64,000 nt of DNA, from assembly GCA_902362775.1 (NCBI GenBank), contig CABIXV010000003.1:248001-312000 (forward strand). The letters are read 5' to 3'. The stretch comes from Clostridiales bacterium (GTDB lineage Bacteria; Bacillota; Clostridia; Oscillospirales; Oscillospiraceae). This document shows, piece by piece, positions 52,517-62,043 of this stretch (position 1 is the stretch's first letter; each line of letters begins with the position of its first letter). Made by a program: the position numbers and the translations under genes. The notes under the pieces were generated by a model. That model searched no databases. It was not told the DNA's origin and saw nothing but the letters and a program-made list of their open reading frames with translations.

Positions 52517-53908
52517 CTACGCTTCTTTGGTATGCTCCAACAGGAAGGCTGTCAGGTCCTCCAGCTTCATCCCCCTGGACGCTTTGACCAGGAAGGTGCT
52601 GTTGGGACGGATCAGCTCCTCTAGCACCACTTTCGCCGCCTCTTTGTCCGCGCAGTGATACACCAGAGGAACGCCAGAGTCCCTGGCGCCCTGGGCAATA
52701 TGCTCCGATTCCTCTCCCACCGCCACAAGGCATTGGATCCCAGCCCGGCCCAGACACTCGCCTACACCGCTGTGGAGGGCGGGGGAAAAGGGGCCCAGCT
52801 CCAGCATATCACCCAGCACAGCCACCTTCCACTCCCCCAGACTGTCCGCCAGCACGCTGACAGCCGCCCGCATGGACTGGGGATTGGCATTATAGGTGTC
52901 GTCCAAAATGGTAATTCCTTCCCCCTGGCGCAGGACATTCATCCGCATGCGGGTCGGTACAAACTGGGTCAGCCCCTGCTCGATCTCGTCGGCAGTCAGC
53001 CCAAATCGCTCTGCCACAGCGGTGGCGGCCAGAGTGGGATAAATCATATGTTCTCCCAGTGCTGGGATGCGGACTTCCCGGTCCATAGCCGGCGTGGTCA
53101 GCCGACAGAGAATATGGCTGACGCTGTCGCCTCCTGTGATATGGGCCTGATATTCCAGTCCCTCCTCTTTGCCGTAAAAGACCGCAGGCACAGTAGTATG
53201 CCCCCGGAGAGTGGACAACAGCTCGTCATCTCCGTTCAATACCAGCAGACCATTTTCCTTTACATGGGGCAGAAGCTCACACTTTGCCTTAAAAATATTT
53301 TCCCGGCTGCCCAGGCGCTCAATGTGGGCATCTCCGATATTGGTGATGATTCCCACGTCCGGCTTGACAATCTCTGCCAAATAGTCAATCTCCCCGGCCT
53401 TGTCCATGCCCATTTCCAGGACACAAATCTGATGCTCCCCGGTGAGCCGCAGCAGGGTAAGGGGCAGTCCCACATTGTTATTGAAGTTCCCTTCAGTCTT
53501 CAGCACCTTATACTTTGTACCCAATACAGCGGCCACCATATCCTTCGCGGTTGTCTTGCCAACACTGCCGGTAATGGCTACAAATGGGATATCAAATCTT
53601 CCCTTGTACCATGCCGCCAGATCACGCAGGGCCTTCTGGGTATTGGAAACCTTGACATAGAACTTTCCAGGCAGATAATTCTCTCGTTCCCGGGCTGTAA
53701 TACAGCCCACTGCCCCTCCCTCCAGCGCGGCATTAATGTAGGCGTGCCCATCAAATCGCTCGCCGATCAGCGGGATAAACAGGGCTCCCTCATGGATATT
53801 TCGGCTGTCTGTATCTACACGTTGGATCAGGGCCTCCCGGTCCTGAAATTCACCCAGCAACGTTCCACCCACTGCCTCCAGCAGCTGGCCCAAAGTGATG
53901 GTTTCCAT
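52517..53908 (-). CDS. murF: UDP-MurNAc-tripeptide--D-Ala-D-Ala ligase
   Basis: 463 residues with the Mur ligase ATP motif ITGSVGKTTAKD (about residues 112-123), EGNFNNNVGLPLTLL, and DDTYNANPQSMRAAV. It adds D-Ala-D-Ala to the peptidoglycan precursor. ATG 53908 shares bases with the ddl stop (TGATG) and has AAGGAAGG six bases upstream; the GTG one codon earlier is less likely. Its substrate is made by the adjacent ddl product. Confidence 0.95.
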   Translation of the reverse strand: METITLGQLLEAVGGTLLGEFQDREALIQRVDTDSRNIHEGALFIPLIGERFDGHAYINAALEGGAVGCITARERENYLPGKFYVKVSNTQKALRDLAAWYKGRFDIPFVAITGSVGKTTAKDMVAAVLGTKYKVLKTEGNFNNNVGLPLTLLRLTGEHQICVLEMGMDKAGEIDYLAEIVKPDVGIITNIGDAHIERLGSRENIFKAKCELLPHVKENGLLVLNGDDELLSTLRGHTTVPAVFYGKEEGLEYQAHITGGDSVSHILCRLTTPAMDREVRIPALGEHMIYPTLAATAVAERFGLTADEIEQGLTQFVPTRMRMNVLRQGEGITILDDTYNANPQSMRAAVSVLADSLGEWKVAVLGDMLELGPFSPALHSGVGECLGRAGIQCLVAVGEESEHIAQGARDSGVPLVYHCADKEAAKVVLEELIRPNSTFLVKASRGMKLEDLTAFLLEHTKEA

Positions 53909-54960
53909 CACATTCCTTCCTTTCTGGCTTCCAGAGATCTCTGGATAATGATCTCACACAATGAGGGATAATCGATCCCCACAGCGGCCGCCTCCTGGGG
54001 GACCAGACTGGTTGGCGTCATGCCAGGAAGTGTATTGATCTCCAGAAAATAGGGAGTACCGTCCTCCGTGACAATAAAATCGGCTCTAGCATATACCGCC
54101 AGCCCGATAGTCTGGAACACAGCCAGGGCCGCCTCTCCTACTTTTTTCTCCCACTCCTCTGGAATATGGGCGGGGCAGATCTCCTCCGCCGCACCAGGCT
54201 GGTATTTGTTCTCATAGTCGTAAAAGCCTTCTTTGGGAATGATCTCAATGGAGGGCAGGGCCTTTCCATCCAATACTGCCACCTGGATCTCACGGCCTTG
54301 AATGTACTGTTCCAAAACTGTTCGGCCGCCCAGTTTCAGGCTGTCATACAGCGCCTTCTCCAGTTCTTCCCTGTCATGGGCAATATAGACGCCAATGGAG
54401 GAACCGCTGGCGATGGGTTTGACCACCACAGGCAGGCAAGTCTCCTCAACCAGTGCCCCAATATTCTCTTTCGTGACCGTGACAGTCCTCCAACTGGGCG
54501 TGGTTACCCTGTCGGCTACCAGCCGCTTGGTCAGATCCTTATCCATCGCAATAGCCGAGCCCAGACAGCCGGAGCCGGTATAGGGGACTCCCAGCAGATC
54601 CAGAGCGGCCTGGATCCGACCATCCTCGCCACAGGTCCCGTGGAGGGCCAGATAGACCACATCCGCATGGGCGCATAGCTCCAGCACACCTCGGCCAATC
54701 GCGGAGGGGCCCTGATCCTTTCTGCTGGCCCGCACCTGGTTCAGGTCAGGGGCCTGCCGAGCTACCCTCTTGAATTTCTCCGGGATCGGGGCTGAGTACA
54801 GCTCTTCTTCACTGCCGCTCCAATCCTCCAGCCCAAAAAACAGGTCCACCAGGGCCACCTGATGTCCCCGGTCCCGCAGGGCCTGGCACACCTTGGAACC
54901 GGAGGACAGGGATACGTTCCGCTCCGGACTCAGGCCGCCGGCCAGTACCACGATCTTCAT
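53908..54960 (-). CDS. ddl: D-alanine--D-alanine ligase
   Basis: 350 residues; starts MKIVVLAGGLSPERNVSLSSG, has LHGTCGEDGRIQAALDLLGV, an ATP-grasp core (KPIASGSSIGVYIA) and FLEINTLPGMTPTSL with magnesium ligands. ATG 54960 has GAGGTG seven bases upstream. It is the first gene of the long minus-strand operon and has its own promoter. The active-site residues belong to the D-Ala rather than a D-Lac ligase as far as can be judged. Confidence 0.94.
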   Translation of the reverse strand: MKIVVLAGGLSPERNVSLSSGSKVCQALRDRGHQVALVDLFFGLEDWSGSEEELYSAPIPEKFKRVARQAPDLNQVRASRKDQGPSAIGRGVLELCAHADVVYLALHGTCGEDGRIQAALDLLGVPYTGSGCLGSAIAMDKDLTKRLVADRVTTPSWRTVTVTKENIGALVEETCLPVVVKPIASGSSIGVYIAHDREELEKALYDSLKLGGRTVLEQYIQGREIQVAVLDGKALPSIEIIPKEGFYDYENKYQPGAAEEICPAHIPEEWEKKVGEAALAVFQTIGLAVYARADFIVTEDGTPYFLEINTLPGMTPTSLVPQEAAAVGIDYPSLCEIIIQRSLEARKEGM

Positions 54961-55018
54961 ATCAAACACCTCATTTGGTCAGTAGACATACTTATGACAT
55001 TTTATACACTAATGGATT

Positions 55019-55047
55019 ATTTTAGCACACCTGGACCAAATACACAA
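55019..55047 (-). promoter_or_regulatory. Promoter of the ddl-murF operon
   Basis: Minus-strand TTGTGT (55047-55042) and TAAAAT (55024-55019), 17-base spacer, about 60 bases before ddl. Confidence 0.6.
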
Positions 55048-55143
55048 GACAGGCCTTGAAAAAAGCGTGGTATCTCTTGGCGAAAAGGATCATATATTGC
55101 GCTTCTCTCTCCAAAGTTTCTTTTCCATCTGTCTTTATAGAGG

Positions 55144-55182
55144 GACAAAAGGACGCAAACGGAAACACCGCTTGCGTCCTTT
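55144..55182 (-). terminator. Terminator after upp
   Basis: AAAGGACGCAAGCGG pairs with CCGTTTGCGTCCTTT (one mismatch, short loop), ending in TTTTG on the minus strand. The rest of 54,961-55,282 holds the ddl promoter and no gene. Confidence 0.8.
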
Positions 55183-55282
55183 GTTGATCTTACTGTTTCC
55201 GGCAATTTAGCAAGGTCAAGCCTTGTTTATCAGCCGTTAAATATCCGTTATCCCCATTTATTCTGAATCTAACGGACTATCT

Positions 55283-55918
55283 TTATTTTGTTCCAAAAAT
55301 ACGGTCGCCGGCATCGCCCAGTCCTGGCACGATATAGGCGTGGTCATTTAGCTTCTCGTCTACCGCGGCCACATATATCTCCACGTCAGGGTGATCCTTC
55401 TGAATGACCGCGATGCCCTCGGGCGCCGCGATAATGTTCATTAACTTGATGTGCTTACAGCCGTATCCCTTGATAAATGTGATCGCCGCAGAGGCAGAGC
55501 CGCCGGTAGCCAGCATGGGGTCGAGAATGATCACGTCACGCTCCGCAATGTCGGAGGGCATCTTGCAGTAATACTCCACAGGCTGATGGGTTTCAGGGTC
55601 ACGGTACAGGCCGATGTGGCCTACCTTGGCGGAGGGGATCAAATCCAGGATACCATCCACCATTCCAAGACCGGCCCGCAGAATAGGCACGATGGCCAGC
55701 TTCTTCCCGGCCAGTTGCTTAAAGGTGCCGGTAGCGATGGGCGTCTTGATCTCCACGTCCTCCAGGGGCAGGTCTCTTGTGGCCTCGTAGCATTCCAGAG
55801 CCGCAATCTCGGATACGATCTCTCTGAACTCCTTAACGCCGGTCTTTTCGTCCCGGAGAATAGCTACCTTGTGCTGCAGCAGAGGGTGGTCTAGAATATG
55901 TACTTTCTCATTAAACAT
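55283..55918 (-). CDS. upp: Uracil phosphoribosyltransferase
   Basis: 211 residues, typical Upp: [37 protein letters not shown], and the PRPP loop [18 protein letters not shown], ending in [14 protein letters not shown]. It salvages uracil to UMP. ATG 55918 with AAGGGG upstream is preferred to an ATG six codons earlier. It follows tsaB by 19 bases, so tsaE-tsaB-upp is one operon. Confidence 0.95.
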   Translation of the reverse strand: MFNEKVHILDHPLLQHKVAILRDEKTGVKEFREIVSEIAALECYEATRDLPLEDVEIKTPIATGTFKQLAGKKLAIVPILRAGLGMVDGILDLIPSAKVGHIGLYRDPETHQPVEYYCKMPSDIAERDVIILDPMLATGGSASAAITFIKGYGCKHIKLMNIIAAPEGIAVIQKDHPDVEIYVAAVDEKLNDHAYIVPGLGDAGDRIFGTK

Positions 55919-55937
55919 TGGCAGGATCCCCTTCATT

Positions 55938-56651
55938 TTATTTTTTGGTCTGACGTTCCCGCTCTAAACGCTCCCGTTCCGCTTGGGAAAGTCGGTGGTA
56001 TACCGGCTCTAGTTCCCGCCCCTTGACCAGGGCGCCCTGAGCCGCTAACTCCTCCGCCGCTCGTGCCACACCCCAGGCGCACTGCATTCTCAGATACCGG
56101 GGTGCCAATTTTAATGTCAGACCAGCTTCCGTCAAGATATTATAGCACAGTTTGGCTCCATCTCCAACGACAATTTTCGAATTGTTGTAATTTTTCAGTT
56201 CTTCTCCCAGTTCCTCCAAGGAGATGGCCCGGTCCGGAGACAGCCGCCTCAGCTTGTCTCCCTCCGCCAAAAATAGGGCGTTGTATACCTGATCACGCCG
56301 GGCATCCATGGCACAGACGATAAGCTCGCCCTCCATATGGGCCAGCGGCCAGGCCATAGACTCCAGGGTAGAGCAGGGAGCGCAGTCCTTGTCCTCGCCC
56401 CAGGCTAGTCCTTTGGCCGTAGCCACCCCAATGCGAAGCCCCGTGAATGAACCAGGCCCGGCCGCTACGGCGATCACATCAACCTTGTCCAAACTCTCTC
56501 CACAGTTCTTCAGCAGATCGTGTACCATTGGCAGCAGCGTCCTGCTGTGGGTGAGGCCGCTATTCTGGAAGGACTGGGCCACCAGCTCACCATCTCTGCA
56601 CAGGGCCACCGAACAGGCCGTGGCAGAGGATTCCAACGCTAAGATATTCAA
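55938..56651 (-). CDS. tsaB: t6A complex subunit TsaB
   Basis: 237 residues; starts [16 protein letters not shown] after TTG 56651, with GGGGGTGG upstream, and contains [21 protein letters not shown], the TsaB/YeaZ signature of an ASKHA-fold, inactive TsaD paralogue. TsaB, TsaD and TsaE transfer threonylcarbamoyl to tRNA A37. The start overlaps the tsaE stop by four bases. TsaD is not in the window. Confidence 0.92.
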   Translation of the reverse strand: MNILALESSATACSVALCRDGELVAQSFQNSGLTHSRTLLPMVHDLLKNCGESLDKVDVIAVAAGPGSFTGLRIGVATAKGLAWGEDKDCAPCSTLESMAWPLAHMEGELIVCAMDARRDQVYNALFLAEGDKLRRLSPDRAISLEELGEELKNYNNSKIVVGDGAKLCYNILTEAGLTLKLAPRYLRMQCAWGVARAAEELAAQGALVKGRELEPVYHRLSQAERERLERERQTKK

Positions 56652-57079
56652 AGGTCCACCCCCTTGATCTGGATGACACGCTGGTCCTGGCTCTCTCCCC
56701 GGCGGATCTCGACCCATATGGTGTGACGATCCAGAGCCTCTTTTACATTCTCGCTCCACTCCACGGCACACACGCCGCCTCGGGCCAGGTAGTCCTCCCA
56801 ACCGATGTCGAACAGCTCGTCGGCAGAGGACAACCGGTACATATCAAAATGAAACAACGGAAGGCGCCCCCCCTCGTACTCGTTTACGATGGTAAAGGTA
56901 GGACTGGTCACTCGGTCCGGAATGTCAAGTCCTTTGGCCAGCCCTCTTGCAAACGCGGTCTTTCCCGCGCCCAAGTCACCGGTAAACGCCACCACAGTGC
57001 TCTGGTCCAGTATCTCGCCCAGCCGACGGCCCAGGGCCTCAGTTTCCTCCTCTGAATTGGACACGAACTGCTCTGCCAT
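56648..57079 (-). CDS. tsaE: t6A complex ATPase TsaE
   Basis: 143 residues with P-loop GDLGAGKTAFARGLA (about residues 35-49), TSPTFTIVNEYEG and HFDMYRL, the full TsaE/YjeE pattern. ATG 57079. Upstream a TATAAT with a weak -35 stands on the minus strand around 57,125-57,150, overlapping the divergent promoter of the FtsW-like gene. Confidence 0.92.
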   Translation of the reverse strand: MAEQFVSNSEEETEALGRRLGEILDQSTVVAFTGDLGAGKTAFARGLAKGLDIPDRVTSPTFTIVNEYEGGRLPLFHFDMYRLSSADELFDIGWEDYLARGGVCAVEWSENVKEALDRHTIWVEIRRGESQDQRVIQIKGVDL

Positions 57080-57142
57080 TGCTTACCTCTCCCTGTTCAC
57101 AAAAAATTTTCACATACAAAAAAGATTATACCATGATATGGT

Positions 57143-57170
57143 TTGCGTTTCCACTAAAATGTGCTAGAAT
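57143..57170 (+). promoter_or_regulatory. Promoter of the FtsW/RodA-family gene
   Basis: TTGCGT (57143-57148) and TAGAAT (57165-57170), 16-base spacer, 33 bases before the TTG start. Confidence 0.55.
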
Positions 57171-57203
57171 ATATTGTCACATTATTTGGCAGGAGGTGAG
57201 GCA

Positions 57204-58394
57204 TTGTCCCTTCTCTTTTCCCCTATTCGAGAATTTTTTAAAAAGGGAGACCGGATGCTCCTGTTTTTCGCCCTTTTAGCCAGCGGATACGGTCTGCTGC
57301 TGATCTACTCAGCTACTCAATATCTGGACAATGACCGGTTTATACGGTTCATGCTGGTGCAGACAGCTGCTATTTTTCTGGGCGTGGTGGCCTATATGCT
57401 GCTAACCCTTGTGGATTTCCGGCTGTTCACCGAAAAAAACTGGCGGCTGCTGTTGGCCTTCAATGTCCTGTTTATCCTCCTGCTCCTCACTCCCCTCGGG
57501 ACAGACCATGGAATGGGAAATGTAAACTGGCTGTCTATCCCCGGTTTTCCGGTGGATATTCAGCCAAACGAAATCGTCAAGCTGCCCTTCATCCTTCTCC
57601 TCTCGCTACAGATCACCCAGATTCAAGAGGAAGGCCGCGACATTAGTTCCCTCCCCTCTCTCATCCAAATCGGCGGTCACACAGTATTTATGCTGGGATT
57701 GATTGCCGTTGTCTGTGGAGATATGGGAATGTGCGTCATCTATATGATGATCTTCGTGTTTATGGCCTGGGCCTCAGGCGTCAAATTGCGGTGGTTTCTC
57801 CTTGTGGGCGGTGGCCTGCTGGCCGCGGTAGTCATTCTGTGGCTCTTTGTCCTGCCCGAGACCAGCCTATGGACCGACTACCGGATTATGCGCTTCCGGG
57901 TGGTCTTGGACCACGACCTGGACCCGTTAGGAAAGGGCTATCAACAGAGCCGCTCTATCCTGGCCATTGGTTCGGGTCAACTCTTCGGTCAGGGCTATCT
58001 CCAGGGCATCCAGACCCACGCCTCCAACAGCGATGCCCTCCCCGAGCGGTACAACGACTTCATCTTCGCTGTGTGCGGTGAGGAACTGGGGATGGCAGGC
58101 TGTCTGCTCCTGCTGCTGATTTTAGGCGCCGTGGTCTTCCGGTGCCTCTGGGTGGGACGCCACGCCAGCTCTCCCTTTGACGCCTATGTCTGTATCGGTG
58201 TCGCCGGGATGCTGCTGGTCCAAATCATATTGAATGTGGGAATGTGTCTCTTTGTCCTGCCTGTCATGGGACTGACGCTCCCCTTCATCAGCTACGGCGG
58301 TTCCTCCATTGTCACTCTGTATGCCGCCCTGGGCCTTGTTTCCAGTGTAAAAGCGAGGGCGCTGCCCAGTTGGTTAAAGGACCGAAGCCTATAA
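57204..58394 (+). CDS. FtsW/RodA/SpoVE-family SEDS glycosyltransferase
   Basis: 396 residues, about ten membrane segments. SEDS motifs: LLIYSATQYLD near the start, WLSIPGFPVDIQPNEIVKL (the conserved pocket before segment 4), SNSDALPERYNDFIFAVCGEELG and the C-terminal LTLPFISYGGSSIVTL. SEDS proteins polymerise peptidoglycan with a class B PBP. Whether it acts in elongation, division or spore cortex cannot be told; no PBP is adjacent. The TTG at 57204 after AGGAGGTGAGG is the best start. Confidence 0.9.
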   Translation: MSLLFSPIREFFKKGDRMLLFFALLASGYGLLLIYSATQYLDNDRFIRFMLVQTAAIFLGVVAYMLLTLVDFRLFTEKNWRLLLAFNVLFILLLLTPLGTDHGMGNVNWLSIPGFPVDIQPNEIVKLPFILLLSLQITQIQEEGRDISSLPSLIQIGGHTVFMLGLIAVVCGDMGMCVIYMMIFVFMAWASGVKLRWFLLVGGGLLAAVVILWLFVLPETSLWTDYRIMRFRVVLDHDLDPLGKGYQQSRSILAIGSGQLFGQGYLQGIQTHASNSDALPERYNDFIFAVCGEELGMAGCLLLLLILGAVVFRCLWVGRHASSPFDAYVCIGVAGMLLVQIILNVGMCLFVLPVMGLTLPFISYGGSSIVTLYAALGLVSSVKARALPSWLKDRSL

Positions 58395-58426
58395 AAAGAG
58401 CCATCCCGGACGGGATGGCTCTTTTC
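58394..58426. terminator. Bidirectional terminator between the SEDS gene and rnfB
   Basis: AGAGCCATCCCG/CGGGATGGCTCT (12 bp) with A/T-runs on both sides; serves the convergent ftsW-like and rnf operons. Confidence 0.88.
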
Positions 58427-58432
58427 TTATGA

Positions 58433-59233
58433 TTACTCGGCAGCCGGGACATGGATGACGCCCACAGGGCACTCCTTGACACACAGCTGACAGCCAATAC
58501 ACTTGTCCTGGTCGATGCGCGCCAAGTTGTTCTCCACAGTGATAGCCTCCTTGGGGCAGGCCTTGGCACACTTCATGCAACCGATACAGCCGGCAGTACA
58601 GGCCTTCCGGGTATCGGCACCCTTATCCTTATTCTGGCACAGGACCACGGGCTTACGCTTATGCTCGGGGATGATAGAGATGACCGCATTGGGGCAGACA
58701 GCGGCACAGGCGCCACAGCCCACACACTTCTCACGGTCCACCTTAGCGATCCCGTCCACGATATGAATGGCATCAAAGGCGCAGGCACGGGTACAGTCCC
58801 CATAGCCCAGACAGCCATACTTACACATACCATCGCCGCCATAGAGGCCCTTGACGGCCTGGCAGCTGTGGATGCCCTCGAACTCGTAGCGTTTGGAGGT
58901 CTTTTCACAGGTGCCGGAACAGGCGACCACCGCTTTCATGGGAGTGGCGGAGCTGGCCTCCACACCCATGATCTCCGCAATGGCGGCCAGGGACTTCGCC
59001 CCGCCGGGGGTACACTTATTGATGGCGTTGCCGTCCTCCACGATGCTCTTGGCGTAGTCGGCACAGCCGGCACAGCCGCAAGCGCCGCAGTTGGCACCAG
59101 CCAAAACGGCGGTAATCTTTTCAACACGCTCGTCCACAGGGACATACATGAAGATAGAGGCGGCCACCAGGATCACCGCGCCGATCAAACCGATCACGGT
59201 GACGACAATGATTGCAAGGATAATTGGATCCAT
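58433..59233 (-). CDS. rnfB: Rnf complex subunit B (Fe-S)
   Basis: 266 residues: one N-terminal membrane helix, the 4Fe-4S motif CGACGCAGC (about residues 49-57), further cysteines in the middle (CKYGCLGYGDCTRAC) and three ferredoxin-type motifs CVGCGACAAVCP, CIGCMKCAKACP and CIGCQLCVKECP. RnfB takes electrons from ferredoxin at the cytoplasmic side. It is last in the operon, as usual for clostridial rnfCDGEAB. Confidence 0.95.
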   Translation of the reverse strand: MDPIILAIIVVTVIGLIGAVILVAASIFMYVPVDERVEKITAVLAGANCGACGCAGCADYAKSIVEDGNAINKCTPGGAKSLAAIAEIMGVEASSATPMKAVVACSGTCEKTSKRYEFEGIHSCQAVKGLYGGDGMCKYGCLGYGDCTRACAFDAIHIVDGIAKVDREKCVGCGACAAVCPNAVISIIPEHKRKPVVLCQNKDKGADTRKACTAGCIGCMKCAKACPKEAITVENNLARIDQDKCIGCQLCVKECPVGVIHVPAAE

Positions 59234-59251
59234 ATTACTCTCCCCCTCCTA

Positions 59252-59866
59252 TCAGACACGGAAGATGGCTTCCACGATACCGCCGAAGCCCATAAAGGAC
59301 AGGGAGGTCATGGCAGCAGCCACCAGAGTGATGGGCAGGCCCTTAAAGCAGGCAGGAGTCACGGCCTGCTCCACACGGCGGCGGACGCCGGAGAACAAGA
59401 CCATAGCTACCAAGAAGCCGATGCCGGCGCCGGCGGCGCAGACGATGGACTCAATGAAGTTGTAGCCGTTGTCAATGTTCAAAATGGTCACGCCCAGGAT
59501 GGTGCAGTTAGTGGTGATCAGGGGCAGATATACGCCCAGTGCCTTATACAGAGCGGGGACAAACTTCTTCAAGAAGTTCTCCAGCAGCTGTACCAGGATG
59601 GCGATGATCAGGATGAACACGATGGTCTGTAGATAGCCCAGGTCCCAGGCCCCGCTGTCAGGGGTCAGCAGGAGCATCTGGATAGGCCAGGTGGCGGCAG
59701 TGGCCACCACCATGACGAAGGTAACGGCCAGGGACATGCCTACGGCGCTGTCCAGCTTCTTGGAGACGCCCAAGAAGGGGCAGATACCCAGGAACTTGGC
59801 AAGAACGTAGTTGTCGACCAGGATCATGGTAAAGAAGATGCTGGCCAATTTCAGAGCCATTTCCAT
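59252..59866 (-). CDS. rnfA: Rnf complex subunit A
   Basis: 204 residues, six membrane segments; YVLAKFLGICPFLGVSKKLD near the start and the paired TTNCTILGV motif, both typical of RnfA/NqrE. RnfA and RnfE form an inverted pair in the membrane with a shared Fe-S centre. The start shares one base with the rnfE stop (TAATG). Confidence 0.95.
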   Translation of the reverse strand: MEMALKLASIFFTMILVDNYVLAKFLGICPFLGVSKKLDSAVGMSLAVTFVMVVATAATWPIQMLLLTPDSGAWDLGYLQTIVFILIIAILVQLLENFLKKFVPALYKALGVYLPLITTNCTILGVTILNIDNGYNFIESIVCAAGAGIGFLVAMVLFSGVRRRVEQAVTPACFKGLPITLVAAAMTSLSFMGFGGIVEAIFRV

Positions 59867-60552
59867 TACGCATTACCCCCTTCCTCGACCTGAGCAGGCG
59901 CGGCGGCCTTCTTAGGACGGGTGGTCAGCCAGGTGGCGGCGGCCATCATGACACCAAAGACGAAGAAGCCGCCGGGAGCGCTGGTCATCAGAGAGAAGGT
60001 ATCGATGGACTCCGGGATCACCTGGATGGCAAAATCGGCGCCCAGAGCGGGAATCAGGCTGCCCAAGCCGGCCATCCAAGTACCGGAACCTAGGATCTCA
60101 CGGATAGAGCCCATGATAGTCAGGGTAATGGTAAAGCCAATGCCCATGCCGATACCGTCCAGAGCGGAGTCCACGATGCCGTTCTTGGAGGCGAACATCT
60201 CGGCACGACCCAGGATGATGCAGTTGACCACGATCAGGGGCAGATACACACCCAGCGCCTTATCCAAATCGGGCACGAATGCCTTGACCAACATCTGCAC
60301 CACAGACACGAAACCGGCGATAACAGTAATATAGCAGGGGATACGGACCTGGTCAGGGATGACCTTCCGCAGAGCGGAAATAACCACGTTGGAGCACAGC
60401 AGCACAAAGGTAGCCGCCAGACCCATACCGATGCCATTGGAGGCCATAGTAGAGGTGGCCAAAGTGGGGCAGGTACCCAAGACCAACCGGAGAACAGGGT
60501 TCTCATTCAAAAAACCGTTGGTTAAAATATGAAGTTTATTATTACTACTCAT
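59866..60552 (-). CDS. rnfE: Rnf complex subunit E
   Basis: 228 residues, six membrane segments, GFLNENPVLRLVLGTCPTLA and VVNCIILGRAEMFA typical of RnfE/NqrD, with an Ala/Lys-rich tail. ATG 60552. The cysteines in the two half-helices are conserved. Confidence 0.94.
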   Translation of the reverse strand: MSSNNKLHILTNGFLNENPVLRLVLGTCPTLATSTMASNGIGMGLAATFVLLCSNVVISALRKVIPDQVRIPCYITVIAGFVSVVQMLVKAFVPDLDKALGVYLPLIVVNCIILGRAEMFASKNGIVDSALDGIGMGIGFTITLTIMGSIREILGSGTWMAGLGSLIPALGADFAIQVIPESIDTFSLMTSAPGGFFVFGVMMAAATWLTTRPKKAAAPAQVEEGGNA

Positions 60553-60568
60553 CTTGACTCACCGCCTT

Positions 60569-61102
60569 TCAAGGAATCTGGTTATAGGCGTCGATGGCGG
60601 AGTTCACAGCGTTGTTCACCGCACGACTGGAAATAGTGGCGCCGGAATAGGCGTCCACATCGGTACCCAGGACCAGGGCCTGAGTGGCAGGCAGGCCGCT
60701 GTAATTGGCCTGATACTCGCTGTTTTCCGTCACATTGCTGCCGATGCCCTTGGTCTCGGCGGCTTCGGTGACCTTGATCTGCTTGATGGTGTCATCGGGA
60801 TTGAAGGCCACCATGACAGTGACCGTCCCACCGTAGCCCTTGGCAGAGCAAGTAATCACAGTGCCCACTCCATTATCCGCGGTGTAGATGTCAGACACGT
60901 TCTCCACCGCGACACCCTCCACCTTGGTGAAGTTATCCGCGTCAGGCAGCAGCTCCTTCCTGGCCTGCTCCTGTGCCACACGGGTGGCCTCGTCAATGAT
61001 GGGCTTTGTTACCTTGTTCGTAGCGGCCAGAGCCCCGGTGACGATGATACAGATGACCACCAGCACCACGATGGGCTTAAATACGCGATTCCAGTTGCTC
61101 AT
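60569..61102 (-). CDS. rnfG: Rnf complex subunit G (covalent FMN)
   Basis: 177 residues, one N-terminal membrane helix, an FMN-binding domain with DVDAYSGATISSRAV, where the threonine of SGAT is the usual FMN attachment site. The transfer enzyme ApbE is not coded in the window. Start overlaps rnfD by four bases. Confidence 0.94.
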   Translation of the reverse strand: MSNWNRVFKPIVVLVVICIIVTGALAATNKVTKPIIDEATRVAQEQARKELLPDADNFTKVEGVAVENVSDIYTADNGVGTVITCSAKGYGGTVTVMVAFNPDDTIKQIKVTEAAETKGIGSNVTENSEYQANYSGLPATQALVLGTDVDAYSGATISSRAVNNAVNSAIDAYNQIP

Positions 61103-62043
61103 TTCGCGGCACCTCCCTTTTTCACCTTGGCGATACCCAGCTTATCCTGACGGGTGTTGACCTCGATATAGGGGACCAGCAGATTCATCAGCAGGATGGC
61201 GAAGGACACGCCCTCATTCATCGTACCCAGGAAGCGGATCGCGCAGGTGATGATGCCCAGGCCCAGGCCGAAGATTATCTTGCCCTTGTTGGTGGTAGGG
61301 GAAGTGACATAGTCAGTGGCCATAAAGAAGGCGCCCAGCATCAGGCCGCCAGAGAGCAGCTGCACGATGGGGTCCCGGCCAGCGACCAGGGACAGGACAG
61401 CCACAGTGGCCAGATAAGTAACCGGGATGACCGGGCTAATGACCTTGGTAGCGATTAGATAGATGCCGCCGATCAGAATTGTGATGGCGCAGGTCTCGCC
61501 CAGGACGCCGCCGTGATTGCCCAGCAGCAAAGTCACATACTCACTGGAGCCCAGCTGGTCAAAAACGGCCAGCGGAGTAGCGGAGGCCAGAGCGTCAATC
61601 CCATTCTCAGGCTTGGGGTAGCTGGCCATACGGCTGGCAAAGCCAACCGCAAGAGCGATACGGGCCACAATGGCGGGATTGGCGAAGTTGTAGCCCATGC
61701 CGCCGAAGAGCTGCTTCACGATAACGATGGCGATAAAGGCACCCACGATAGCCATCCACCAAGGCAGGCTGGCGGGCAGGTTAAAGGCCAGCAGGAGGCC
61801 AGTCACGACGGCGGAGAAATCAGCGATGGGTACCTCACGGCCCACCATCTTGCAGTAGCCCCACTCAAAGAAAACACAGGCGGCTACGGTGATAGCGGTA
61901 AGGATAAGGGAATTAATTCCAAAAATAAACACAGAAGCGATCAGCGTGGGCACCAGGGCAATACAGACCCGCTGCATAATCTTCTGGGTGGAGTCCGCGC
62001 TGGTGATATGGGGCGCGGCGGTGACGATCAGTTTGTTGGCCAT
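61099..62043 (-). CDS. rnfD: Rnf complex subunit D (covalent FMN)
   Basis: 314 residues, eight to nine membrane segments. DALASATPLAVFD holds the conserved threonine that carries FMN in RnfD/NqrB. ATG 62043 inside the rnfC stop (TGATG) is preferred over the GTG one codon earlier. Confidence 0.94.
   Translation of the reverse strand: MANKLIVTAAPHITSADSTQKIMQRVCIALVPTLIASVFIFGINSLILTAITVAACVFFEWGYCKMVGREVPIADFSAVVTGLLLAFNLPASLPWWMAIVGAFIAIVIVKQLFGGMGYNFANPAIVARIALAVGFASRMASYPKPENGIDALASATPLAVFDQLGSSEYVTLLLGNHGGVLGETCAITILIGGIYLIATKVISPVIPVTYLATVAVLSLVAGRDPIVQLLSGGLMLGAFFMATDYVTSPTTNKGKIIFGLGLGIITCAIRFLGTMNEGVSFAILLMNLLVPYIEVNTRQDKLGIAKVKKGGAAK

Noticed and set aside
52655..53971. 438-codon plus-strand open frame opposite murF
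   Set aside because: murF motifs on the minus strand are unambiguous; this is a codon-bias shadow.
58451..59632. 393-codon plus-strand frame rich in Asp, His and Gly opposite rnfB/rnfA
   Set aside because: Typical antisense of Ala/Val/Cys-rich membrane and Fe-S proteins; no start signal.
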